Source of the DNA: an uncultured Alphaproteobacteria bacterium
Lineage (GTDB): Bacteria > Pseudomonadota > Alphaproteobacteria > CAAHEQ01 > UBA3637
Direction: 5' to 3'
DNA: 27,153 bases
Assembly: GCA_937935995.1 (NCBI GenBank)
Contig: CALGXF010000051.1
Span: 1-27,153 of the forward strand
Program-made: the position numbers and the translations under genes
Notes under the pieces: generated by a model
The model's input: the letters and a program-made list of their open reading frames with translations, nothing else
Databases searched by the model: none
What the model was told of the DNA's origin: nothing
Part shown: positions 12,801-20,460 of the stretch, in pieces
Numbering within the stretch: position 1 is the stretch's first letter
Layout of the letters: every line of letters begins with the position of its first letter

Positions 12801-14015
12801 ACCCGGACGCATGACTTTGTAAATATCAATCAAAGCTTCTTCCCGCGTTGTGTTGCGGTCAGCAACCAATGTGTTGCGCAAGTACGGCCCCACATTGACA
12901 TAATCAATGTATAATGTATCAAATGATTTGACTTTTAACCGGTTGAACGTTTCCAAAACGTCCGCCGTGATTTCATCACCGGCTTCAATAATCACTTCAC
13001 CCGTTGTTTCGTCAATCATATCGTTGGCAATAAAGCGGCCGATTAAATCTTCATCATAAACCAAGATGTTTTTCAATCCGTCTTTTTGCAGTTTTTTCGC
13101 TTTTGCCAAAACAATTTTTTCGCCTGTTTTCATCAGGACTTCTTTGGTATCGGCATCAATCAGGTCATGCGTTAATTTCACACCTTTAACTTTTTCCGGA
13201 TCAAAAGCCAGTTTCCAGCCTTTTTTATCCTTTGTAAAGGTATTCTTTTGATAGAACGCCGACAAAATGTCTTCTTTGCTCATGCCATACACATCAGCAA
13301 AGTTCATCGGTTTACCCGCTTTTTCAGCTTCTAACCGTTTGGCAGCCGTTTCATCGCTGTCCAAAGCATACAAAAGGGTTGTAATCGGGAGTTTGCGCCG
13401 TCTATCAATCCGCACATAAACCATATCTTTGGCGTCAAATTCAAAGTCCAACCAAGACCCGCGGTAAGGAATAATCCGCGCCGAGAATAAATATCTGCCT
13501 GAAGTGTTTTTCCCTTCATCATGATCGAAGAACACACCCGGAGACCGATGCATTTGAGACACGACAACCCGTTCCGTTCCGTTCACAATGAACGTCCCGG
13601 TTGCTGTCATCATCGGCAAATCGCCCATATAAACATCTTGTTCTTTGATGTCACGAATAGACCGAGCGCCCGTTTCATCGTCCACATCCCACACGACCAA
13701 ACGCAACGTTGCGCGAACCGGCGCAGCATAGGTTAAACCGCGTTTAATACATTCATCCACGTCGTACTTCGGCTGGTCTAATTCGTATTTAACGAATTCT
13801 AAATCCCCGCGACCCGCAAAATCATGAATCGGAAAAACAGACTTAAAGACTTCCTGCAAGCCTGTATCGGTTCTTTCTTTTGCCGGGACATTGGTTTGTA
13901 AAAATTGAGCATAAGAACTCTTTTGCACTTCGATGAGATTAGGCATCGGAGCAATCGCCGGAATTCTTCCAAAACTTTTTCTGATACGTTTGCGATCCAT
14001 GAAGGATTGAGACAT
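9849..14015 (-). CDS. rpoB: DNA-directed RNA polymerase subunit beta
   Basis: The beta subunit, 1388 aa, full length for Alphaproteobacteria. The rifampicin-binding cluster reads [18 protein letters not shown] then [12 protein letters not shown], with the Gln, Asp, His and Ser positions of the sensitive type unchanged, so no resistance substitution is visible. Other landmarks are [31 protein letters not shown] near the C-terminal third, and [20 protein letters not shown] before the end. It follows rplL after a 141-bp gap that holds a long hairpin (14086-14133), and is followed by rpoC. Confidence 0.98.
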   Translation of the reverse strand: [1388 protein letters not shown]

Positions 14016-14064
14016 GTGCGTTTTCCTTAACTTATTGTATCACCGTCGTAGGGACGGAAACCTT

Positions 14065-14133
14065 AATTCAACTTTAAACCGCTTAAGGTCGAGATGCTAA
14101 AGGCGTTGAATTGAAACCTTTAACACTCGACCT
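14065..14133 (-). promoter_or_regulatory. Long hairpin with possible pseudoknot between rplL and rpoB
   Basis: On the minus strand AGGTCGAG-TGT-TAAAGG (14117-14133) pairs with CCTTTA-GCA-T-CTCGACCT (14086-14103), about 17 bp with one wobble and one bulge. The 13-base loop contains AATTCAAC (14105-14112), which is perfectly complementary to GTTGAATT (14065-14072) 3' of the hairpin. In E. coli the rplL-rpoB gap holds a partial terminator and an RNase III processing site; this structure probably plays the same part. The pseudoknot is inference. Confidence 0.6.
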
Positions 14134-14156
14134 GAAACTCTACGTTTAACCAAAGG

Positions 14157-14528
14157 TTATTTTAATTCAACCTTGGCGCCAGCTTCTTCCAATTTCTTTT
14201 TCATTTCTTCGGCTTCAGCTTTGGCAACGCCTTCTTTAACCGTTTGCGGTGCGCCTTCAACCAAGTCTTTGGCTTCTTTCAAGCCCAAGCCCGTGATTGT
14301 ACGAACTTCTTTAATCACAGCAATTTTGTTGGAACCGGCATCTGCCAAGACAACATTGAATTCTGTCTTTTCTTCAGCAGCAGCCCCACCGGCAGCACCC
14401 GCAGCCGCAACAGCGACCGGCGCAGCAGCAGAAACGCCCCATTTTTCTTCCAACATTTTTGCCAGTTCAGCAGCTTCCAAAACTGTCAAAGCAGACAATT
14501 CATCAATAATTTTATTTAAATCAGCCAT
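14157..14528 (-). CDS. rplL: 50S ribosomal protein L7/L12
   Basis: The stalk protein of the large subunit that recruits translation GTPases. 123 aa starting MADLNKIIDELSALTVLEAA, with the N-terminal dimer domain, an Ala-rich hinge (AAPVAVAAAGAAGGAAA) and the C-terminal factor-binding domain containing KIAVIKEVRTITGLGLKEAK. An in-frame ATG 14 codons upstream (14570) exists, but the AAGGAAATAAAA site and the family start support 14528. It follows rplJ by 57 bp. Confidence 0.97.
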   Translation of the reverse strand: MADLNKIIDELSALTVLEAAELAKMLEEKWGVSAAAPVAVAAAGAAGGAAAEEKTEFNVVLADAGSNKIAVIKEVRTITGLGLKEAKDLVEGAPQTVKEGVAKAEAEEMKKKLEEAGAKVELK

Positions 14529-14585
14529 TTTTATTTCCTTTTTCTTAAAATAGAGTGCCTTTTTCAGCACGTTAATTGATAAAAC

Positions 14586-15071
14586 TTAAGCAGCTTGTTC
14601 TTTTTCCGAATAAGCCTTTGCCAACCGAGCCAATTGACCTGCAGGCGCTTGCAACAAACCGACCAACTTGCCGCGCAGTTCGTCCAAAGACGGCAGACTG
14701 GCTAATTCTTTGATGGTATTGACATCCACCTTTTTGCCATTCATAACGCCGCCGACAACTTCGAGCTTGTCGTTCGTTTTTGACATTTTCACAACCGCAC
14801 GAGAAGCCGCAATTGCATCTTCCGAATAAGCCAAAGCCGTCGGACCAACCAACAAATCGGCCAATTCTTCACACGGTGTTCCTGCAAGAGCAAGTTTCGC
14901 CAAACGGTTTTTAGCAACACGATAACCGGCACCGTCTTTGCGGACGTTATTTCTTAATTCCGTCACATCAGCCACTGTCAGCCCTTTATTCAAAACGACA
15001 ACAACCAATTTCGCAGAATCAAAAACGCCTTTCAATTCAGTGATCAGTTCTTGTTTTTCTTCACGTTTCAC
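14586..15071 (-). CDS. rplJ: 50S ribosomal protein L10
   Basis: The stalk base protein that anchors L7/L12 dimers. 161 aa, slightly shorter than E. coli L10 (165). It starts with GTG (MKREEKQELITELKGVFDSA), preceded by GCGGAG. Typical segments are VVVLNKGLTVADVTELRNNV and YRVAKNRLAKLALAG; the C-terminal helix for L12 binding ends AYSEKEQAA. In E. coli the L10-L12 complex represses its own mRNA through a leader; the 227-bp gap upstream probably holds that leader. Confidence 0.96.
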   Translation of the reverse strand: MKREEKQELITELKGVFDSAKLVVVVLNKGLTVADVTELRNNVRKDGAGYRVAKNRLAKLALAGTPCEELADLLVGPTALAYSEDAIAASRAVVKMSKTNDKLEVVGGVMNGKKVDVNTIKELASLPSLDELRGKLVGLLQAPAGQLARLAKAYSEKEQAA

Positions 15072-15109
15072 TTTTTTTACTCCGCTTTTTAAGAACTTAA
15101 GTTAAACTT

Positions 15110-15298
15110 AATATTCTTGGTTTCTACACAGATTTTAAAGTTTCCTTTAAAACCCAACATCACCTGCCCAGAAACCCGAATCTTTTATTCCAAAAGGAAT
15201 AACTGATTTGAACTCTGTCTATGTAGGCGGGATGCTTCCCTTTAATTTAACCCCGTGGCTAAAACCGACAGTCTAGGACAGGAATCTTTTTTAAAGCC
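15110..15298 (-). promoter_or_regulatory. Probable ribosomal protein L10 leader of rplJL
   Basis: The 227-bp gap between rplA and rplJ is long for this operon and rich in complementary segments on the minus strand: CCTGTCCTAGACTGTCGG early, GCCTACATAGACAG in the middle, hairpin TTATTCCTTTTGGAATAA, and TTTAAAGGAAACTTTAAA near the end. Position and general shape match the autoregulatory L10 leader known upstream of rplJ in many bacteria. I could not fold it, so the call rests mainly on location. Confidence 0.5.
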
Positions 15299-15991
15299 TT
15301 ATGATAAGCTTGACAAAACAAGCTTAACGCCCGGGCCTTGCGTCGAAGAAATCGAAACTTTCTTCAAATAAACGCCTTTAACACCCGTCGGCTTGGCTTT
15401 GTTAATCGCATCGACGAAGGCAAGAACATTTTCTTTAATCTTGTCTGCATCAAAACTGGCTTTACCGACACCGGCATGCACAATCCCTTGTGCATCGGCA
15501 CGGAATTGAACTTGCCCGCCTTTAACCGCTTTCACAGCACCGGCAACATCCATCGTCACCGTTCCCAGCTTCGGATTCGGCATCATGCCTTTCGGACCCA
15601 AAACTTTACCCAAGCGGCCGACAACACCCATCATATCCGGCGTTGCAATCACACGGTCAAAATCAATTTTTCCGCCCAAAACGTCGTTCATCAAATCTTC
15701 ATCACCGACCAAGTCTGCGCCGGCTTTTTTAGCTTCTTCAGCTTTCGGACCTTTGGCAAACACAGCCACACGGAATGTCTTACCTGTCCCGTTCGGCAAA
15801 GAAACCGCACCACGGACGATTTGATCGGATTGACGGACATCAACGTTCAAGTTCATAGCGATGTCAATTGTTTCATCAAATTTCGCTTTCGCATTGTCTT
15901 TGATGAGTTTAATGGCTTCATCCAATTCGTACAATTTAGAAGAATCGAAACCAGCATAAGTTGCTTTTAATCTTTTACCTAATTTAGCCAT
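15299..15991 (-). CDS. rplA: 50S ribosomal protein L1
   Basis: L1 forms the mobile L1 stalk that releases deacylated tRNA from the E site. 230 aa, family length about 230. Recognisable are FDETIDIAMNLNVDVRQSDQ, VRGAVSLPNGTGK, the hinge GKVLGPKGMMPNPKLGTVT, and the C-terminal ending GVKGVYLKKVSISSTQGPGV. It starts 4 bp after rplK, as in most bacteria, which suggests translational coupling. L1 commonly represses the rplKA message. Confidence 0.98.
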   Translation of the reverse strand: MAKLGKRLKATYAGFDSSKLYELDEAIKLIKDNAKAKFDETIDIAMNLNVDVRQSDQIVRGAVSLPNGTGKTFRVAVFAKGPKAEEAKKAGADLVGDEDLMNDVLGGKIDFDRVIATPDMMGVVGRLGKVLGPKGMMPNPKLGTVTMDVAGAVKAVKGGQVQFRADAQGIVHAGVGKASFDADKIKENVLAFVDAINKAKPTGVKGVYLKKVSISSTQGPGVKLVLSSLS

Positions 15992-15995
15992 TTTC

Positions 15996-16427
15996 TTATC
16001 CTTCTACCACATCAATACCCATGGAACGAGCAGACCCGACAATCATTTGAGAAGCCGCATCAATATCATGCGCATTCAGGTCAGCCATTTTTTGTTCGGC
16101 GATTTGACGAACCTGAGCCATCGTAATCTTACCCACTTTTGTTTTGCCGGGTTCTTTTGAAGCACTTGTCAAACCGGCCGCTTTCTTAATGAAATAAGTA
16201 ACCGGCGGGGTTTTCGTAATAAAATCAAAAGTCCGGTCAGCATACGCTGTAATCACGACAGGAATCGGCATGCCCGGTTCCATGCTTTGTGTTTTTGCGT
16301 TAAATGCTTTGCAGAATTCCATAATGTTCAACCCGCGTTGCCCTAAAGCAGGCCCGACGGGAGGAGACGGATTGGCTTTGCCGGCAGGAATCTGCAGCTT
16401 AATATATCCAATAATTTTTTTTGCCAT
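15996..16427 (-). CDS. rplK: 50S ribosomal protein L11
   Basis: L11 binds the GTPase-associated region of 23S rRNA. 143 aa with the N-terminal KLQIPAGKANPSPPVGPALG (the thiostrepton-site Pro helix) and the C-terminal RNA-binding domain ending GSARSMGIDVVEG. It follows nusG by 100 bp, a gap containing an inverted repeat CGTGG/CCACG on the minus strand that could be part of a leader. It is directly followed by rplA. Confidence 0.98.
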   Translation of the reverse strand: MAKKIIGYIKLQIPAGKANPSPPVGPALGQRGLNIMEFCKAFNAKTQSMEPGMPIPVVITAYADRTFDFITKTPPVTYFIKKAAGLTSASKEPGKTKVGKITMAQVRQIAEQKMADLNAHDIDAASQMIVGSARSMGIDVVEG

Positions 16428-16527
16428 TTATAACCTCTATTTTCATAAGTCCTTTTTGAAGTTTCGTGGTAATCAAGGATGGCCCCTTTTCCACGATACA
16501 AAAAGACCGGACTTTTAAGCCTTTTTG

Positions 16528-17055
16528 TTATACTTTTTCGACCTGCGTAAACTCCAATTCCACAGGAGTTGACCGACCAAAAATCGAAACCAAAACTTTT
16601 AAACGGGAATGTTCCGTATCCACTTCTTCGACAACGCCGACAAAAGATGCAAACGGCCCGTCATTCACACGAACTTGTTCCCCAACCTCATAAGAAACGG
16701 AAGCCCGCGGCTTTTCAATACCTTGTTGAACCTGTGTCATCACGCGCTGTGCTTCGGCATTCGACATGGCAACCGGTTTTTTACCGCCCAAGAATCCCGT
16801 AACTTTCGGTGTATTTTTAATCATGTGCCACGTATCGTCGTTCATTTCCATTTGAACCAGCACATAGCTCGGGAAAAATTTCCGTTCTACCTGAACTTTT
16901 TTTCCCTTTTGAATATCGACAACAGCCTCCGTCGGAACCAAAACATCAGCGATTTTATCTGTCCAACCTTTTTTTTCAGCTTGCTCTTTAATCGACTCGG
17001 CGACTTTCTTTTCAAAACCAGAATAAACGTGCAAAACGTACCACTTCAGTGCCAT
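16528..17055 (-). CDS. nusG: Transcription termination/antitermination factor NusG
   Basis: NusG binds RNA polymerase, suppresses pausing and links it to Rho or ribosomal protein S10. 175 aa, near the usual 175-181. The NGN domain begins ALKWYVLHVYSGFEKKVAES and includes FFPSYVLVQMEMNDDTWHMI; the KOW domain has VNDGPFASFVGVVEEVD. It is preceded by secE with a 5-bp gap, the standard secE-nusG pair. Confidence 0.98.
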   Translation of the reverse strand: MALKWYVLHVYSGFEKKVAESIKEQAEKKGWTDKIADVLVPTEAVVDIQKGKKVQVERKFFPSYVLVQMEMNDDTWHMIKNTPKVTGFLGGKKPVAMSNAEAQRVMTQVQQGIEKPRASVSYEVGEQVRVNDGPFASFVGVVEEVDTEHSRLKVLVSIFGRSTPVELEFTQVEKV

Positions 17056-17060
17056 TGTCT

Positions 17061-17255
17061 TTAAGCTCCAATTCCTAAAATTGTTTTAATAATGCCGGCA
17101 GAAACACGATCTGCCACAAAGAAATACACGGCTAAAATCAAACACATCGCCATCACAACAATCGTTGCCTGCGTCGCTTCCCGACGGCTGGGCCATGTAA
17201 TTTTAGCAATTTCCTGCTTCACTTGTCTTAAGAATGCTGCTGGAGATGTTTTCAT
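17061..17255 (-). CDS. secE: Preprotein translocase subunit SecE
   Basis: Small inner-membrane subunit of the SecYEG channel. 64 aa starting MKTSPAAFLRQVKQEIAKIT, with the conserved amphipathic segment ITWPSRREA and one transmembrane helix (TIVVMAMCLILAVYFFVADR). A TTG eight codons upstream (17279) extends the frame, but AAGGAAAA lies at the right distance from ATG 17255. The single-helix form is the usual alphaproteobacterial type. tRNA-Trp lies just upstream. Confidence 0.96.
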   Translation of the reverse strand: MKTSPAAFLRQVKQEIAKITWPSRREATQATIVVMAMCLILAVYFFVADRVSAGIIKTILGIGA

Positions 17256-17293
17256 TTTAAAACTTTTCCTTATACCCAATTTTCGCCCTTTTG

Positions 17294-17370
17294 GTGGCAG
17301 GGGTGACAGGAATCGAACCCGTAGCCCCCGGTTTTGGAGACCGGTGCTCTACCAATTGAGCTACACCCCT
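17294..17370 (-). tRNA. tRNA-Trp (anticodon CCA)
   Basis: Minus-strand 77-nt tRNA with encoded CCA (17294-17296). The acceptor AGGGGTG pairs with CACCCCT, the anticodon stem CCGGT/ACCGG holds the loop with CCA, and the T-arm has GGTTCGATTCC. The tRNA-Trp/secE/nusG order is conserved in proteobacteria. Confidence 0.96.
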
Positions 17371-17422
17371 AAAAAGGCACACCTTTACCGAATCCTTCTC
17401 ATAAAAAGGATCAGGTTGCGAA

Positions 17423-17451
17423 ATAGTATCCGGTTTCATTTCAAAAATCAA
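17423..17451 (-). promoter_or_regulatory. Promoter upstream of tRNA-Trp/secE/nusG
   Basis: On the minus strand TTGATT (17446-17451), 17-bp spacer, TACTAT (17423-17428), about 50 bp before tRNA-Trp. Each hexamer matches the consensus at four of six positions, with ideal spacing. It would let the rpl-rpo genes run independently of the accessory genes upstream. Confidence 0.5.
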
Positions 17452-17495
17452 GCCTTTTTTTAAACTTTTTTAACTTTTATGAAAGGGGCGACCGT

Positions 17496-17957
17496 TTAAG
17501 CCTCTCGTACCAAAGTCGGACGACATATGTCTTTATGCGGGTAAACCAACCCTTTTGTTTTAAATAAAAAAGGATAAGTCCCGTTTTCGACAAAATATTT
17601 AAAGTGATTGTAGATTTTCCGCGCGAATTCATTATGCGTTTGAAGTTCTTGCGCGCTTAAGCAAAACCGATCCACCTGCGGCCAAAGCCACAAATGCGCG
17701 ACATCCAACTGATGCGGTAAATTTTGCGCCTTTCGATGCACTTGAAAATCAATCCACGCCGCCGGATCGGACACACTTTTGGCTTTTTGATAATCATCCA
17801 AACATGCCGAAACCAACGTTTTATCCTTTTGATAAAAACGCACAGAAGAATACCAATCACCGTGCTGACACGCGATGCCGGCGCAAAGCATCGCCATACA
17901 ATCCTCATCCGCCGCAAACCATGTTGCAAAGACTTCTTCTTGTGTTAAACGTTTCAT
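17496..17957 (-). CDS. Hypothetical protein (153 aa)
   Basis: Begins MKRLTQEEVFATWFAADEDC with Shine-Dalgarno AGAGGAAAAA. It is rich in Trp, Cys and His (for example AHLWLWPQVDRFCLSAQEL), has no signal peptide or membrane segment, and belongs to no family I recognise. It starts 11 bp after the ankyrin gene, so the two form an operon behind the promoter at 19097-19124. The pair sits between tuf and tRNA-Trp, where conserved gene orders have nothing. Confidence 0.8.
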   Translation of the reverse strand: MKRLTQEEVFATWFAADEDCMAMLCAGIACQHGDWYSSVRFYQKDKTLVSACLDDYQKAKSVSDPAAWIDFQVHRKAQNLPHQLDVAHLWLWPQVDRFCLSAQELQTHNEFARKIYNHFKYFVENGTYPFLFKTKGLVYPHKDICRPTLVREA

Positions 17958-17968
17958 TTTTCCTCTCT

Positions 17969-19063
17969 TTAAAAGATTCGGTAATTCAAGACCCGATCCA
18001 TAAAAACCGACAATCGCGATTGACCGGAACAGATTTTTCGCGTACCTGTTTCTTCTTCCCGAACTTTACAGGCATTTTCAAGAATAATTTTAGAATCATA
18101 ATCCGGAGCAACATCAAAAGCGTTTTGCCCCCCTATATCTCTTATATGCGGATTGGCTCCATGCCGAACAAGGTATCCGGCCAACACCGGATAACTAAAC
18201 ATACTTTTATGCACCGGAGTTCGACCACAAATATCGCTTGCGTTCACATCTGCGCCATGTTTAACAAAATGTTTGACCGCCCTTGAACACCCTTGTGCAC
18301 TTGCGATATGCAACGGCGTTCGACCGGTTATATTGCTCGAATGAATGTCTGCTCCATATGCCGTGAGAACTTCGACCATTCCCGTATCATGCATACTTGC
18401 ATAATGCAGCGGCGTATTACCGCTTGCATTTTCTACGTTCACGCCGAACCCTTCCGCTACAAGCAGTTTAACAAGATCGACATTTGTACCTTCACAGGCT
18501 TTATGCAACGGAAGTTCCCCGTATTTAGTCAACGCATGAATATCCGCGCCCTGTTCAAGAAGGAACTCTACCGTTTCTATATGGCCGAATCCACAGGCTT
18601 TATGTAACAGAGTCTCTCCATATATATTCGTTGCATGGATATCTGCCCCATGCTCGACAAGGAACCGAACCATTTTTATCTGACCGGTTCCGCACAACCA
18701 GTGTAACGGTGTATTTCCCTTTTTATCCTTGACATTTATGTTCACACCGCATTTGACAAGAAATTTTATTTTTTTGGCCGAACAGGGAATTACCATACAT
18801 GCTTGATGTAACATGGTATACCCATACGCATCCTTTACATTGAGATTGGCTCCTTGTTTAGCCAATTTCTTAATCTGATGCTTTGCGGATAAAATATGCG
18901 ACCAACTCAAATTTAACAACTTCTTCGTTGCCTTTTTGCGCCGTTTTTTATTTTCAGGCAACAAGGCATGCGCCTGTTGAATGACTTGGGCTGAAGCACC
19001 TGCTTTTTTCAACTTTTTTAAATCTTTCAAATTGTAAATTTGCGTTAAGTCGAATTCGGGCAT
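17969..19063 (-). CDS. Ankyrin-repeat protein (364 aa)
   Basis: About eight consecutive ankyrin repeats span roughly residues 65-340, with the classic pattern GNTPLHWLCGTGQIKMVRFL, GETLLHKACGFGHIETVEFL, GRTPLHIASAQGCSRAVKHF. The N-terminus is basic (ENKKRRKKATKKLLNL) without a signal peptide. The frame can open at GTG 19072, but AGGAG lies 8 bp before ATG 19063, giving MPEFDLTQIY. Such proteins bind other proteins and in host-associated Alphaproteobacteria can be effectors; neither secretion nor target can be shown here. It is driven by a near-perfect promoter and followed by the 153-aa gene. Confidence 0.9.
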   Translation of the reverse strand: MPEFDLTQIYNLKDLKKLKKAGASAQVIQQAHALLPENKKRRKKATKKLLNLSWSHILSAKHQIKKLAKQGANLNVKDAYGYTMLHQACMVIPCSAKKIKFLVKCGVNINVKDKKGNTPLHWLCGTGQIKMVRFLVEHGADIHATNIYGETLLHKACGFGHIETVEFLLEQGADIHALTKYGELPLHKACEGTNVDLVKLLVAEGFGVNVENASGNTPLHYASMHDTGMVEVLTAYGADIHSSNITGRTPLHIASAQGCSRAVKHFVKHGADVNASDICGRTPVHKSMFSYPVLAGYLVRHGANPHIRDIGGQNAFDVAPDYDSKIILENACKVREEETGTRKICSGQSRLSVFMDRVLNYRIF

Positions 19064-19096
19064 TCCTCTCACTCCTATCGGATAAAATCGGATATT

Positions 19097-19124
19097 ATTA
19101 TAGCAACTCTTTCTATTTTGTCAA
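19097..19124 (-). promoter_or_regulatory. Consensus sigma-70 promoter of the ankyrin operon
   Basis: On the minus strand TTGACA (19119-19124), 16-bp spacer, TATAAT (19097-19102), with TG one base before the -10. Both hexamers are perfect. It lies 33 bp upstream of the start at 19063 and just beyond the tuf terminator. Confidence 0.9.
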
Positions 19125-19154
19125 TATTTTTGTTATATTTTCATTTCTGCACAT

Positions 19155-19191
19155 AAAAAAGAAGAAGAGAAAGAAAATTCTTTCTCTTCTT
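19155..19191 (-). terminator. Rho-independent terminator of tuf copy 2
   Basis: Same 14-bp perfect stem (19162-19175 with 19178-19191) and T tract as after copy 1. It separates the str operon from the accessory ankyrin operon downstream. Confidence 0.75.
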
Positions 19192-19212
19192 AACTTTTGG
19201 AATAAGAAACGC

Positions 19213-20403
19213 TTATTTCAAGATTTTGGACACGACACCGGCGCCAACTGTGTGACCACCTTCGCGAATCGCAAAACGTAAGCCTTCATCCATCGCAACT
19301 GGAACGATCAACTTCACTGTCATCTTGATGTTGTCTCCAGGCATAACCATTTCAACACCTTCCGGCAATTCAATCGTGCCTGTCACATCCGTCGTACGGA
19401 AGTAGAATTGAGGACGATAGTTGCTGAAGAACGGCGTATGACGGCCACCTTCTTCTTTCGTCAAAATGTAGCATTCTGCCGTAAAATCTGTGTGCGGCGT
19501 TATCGTTCCGGGCGCTGCCAATACTTGACCGCGTTCTACTTCTTCACGTTTCGTCCCACGTAACAACACTCCAACGTTGTCTCCGGCTTCACCTTGATCC
19601 AACAACTTACGGAACATTTCAATCCCGGTACACGTCGTCTTTTGCGTCGGACGCAAGCCTACGATTTCAACTTCGTCTCCAACTTTAATCACACCACGTT
19701 CAATACGACCCGTCACAACCGTTCCACGACCAGAAATGCTAAACACATCTTCAATCGGCATCAAATACGGTTTATCCTTCGGACGATCCGGTTGCGGAAT
19801 GTAACGATCTACTTCTTCCATCAACTTGATAATCGAATCATGTCCGATTTCTGGATTCTTGCCTTCCAACGCACATAACGCTGATCCCTTAACAATCGGA
19901 ATTTCATCTCCGGGGAATTGATACGAGCTCAACAAATCACGGACTTCCATTTCAACCAATTCCAACAATTCAGGATCGTCTACTTGGTCGACTTTGTTCA
20001 TGTAAACAACCAACGCCGGTACACCAACTTGACGTGCCAACAAAATGTGTTCACGTGTTTGCGGCATCGGACCATCCGCAGCACTCACAACCAATATCGC
20101 TCCGTCCATCTGCGCCGCACCCGTAATCATGTTCTTAACATAGTCCGCGTGGCCCGGGCAGTCTACGTGTGCATAGTGGCGGTTCGCCGTTTCATATTCA
20201 ACGTGCGATGTGCTAATCGTAATCCCACGTGCGCGTTCTTCCGGCGCTTTATCAATGTTCGCATAATCTACAAACGCTGCCCCGCCTTGTTCCGCCAATA
20301 CTTTCGTTATCGCTGCCGTCAGCGTCGTCTTCCCATGGTCAACGTGACCTATCGTCCCGATGTTGCAATGGGGTTTACTTCTTTCAAACTTCTCTTTGGA
20401 CAT
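19213..20403 (-). CDS. tuf: Elongation factor Tu (copy 2)
   Basis: Second EF-Tu gene, 396 aa, protein identical to copy 1, with the same GTPase motifs (GHVDHGKT, DCPGHADY, NKVD). It follows fusA by 57 bp, the position of tufA in the str operon. In E. coli tufA is followed by nothing and tufB by tRNA-Trp-secE; here the fusA-linked copy is the one followed, after two extra genes, by tRNA-Trp-secE. Start 20403 has TCCTT-complement AAGGA upstream. Confidence 0.98.
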   Translation of the reverse strand: MSKEKFERSKPHCNIGTIGHVDHGKTTLTAAITKVLAEQGGAAFVDYANIDKAPEERARGITISTSHVEYETANRHYAHVDCPGHADYVKNMITGAAQMDGAILVVSAADGPMPQTREHILLARQVGVPALVVYMNKVDQVDDPELLELVEMEVRDLLSSYQFPGDEIPIVKGSALCALEGKNPEIGHDSIIKLMEEVDRYIPQPDRPKDKPYLMPIEDVFSISGRGTVVTGRIERGVIKVGDEVEIVGLRPTQKTTCTGIEMFRKLLDQGEAGDNVGVLLRGTKREEVERGQVLAAPGTITPHTDFTAECYILTKEEGGRHTPFFSNYRPQFYFRTTDVTGTIELPEGVEMVMPGDNIKMTVKLIVPVAMDEGLRFAIREGGHTVGAGVVSKILK

Positions 20404-20460
20404 CCTTCTCTTCCTTTCTGGAAAGTATCGCCCTTTGTTTCAAGGGCGATACGCATTTTA

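Larger units (their letters stand above)
19144..20416 (-). repeat. Long direct repeat, copy 2 (tuf plus terminator)
   Basis: Apparently identical to 567-1839 at a constant offset of 18,577 bp. The match stops exactly where the promoter region of the ankyrin operon begins on one side and 13 bp before the tuf start on the other. Confidence 0.9.
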
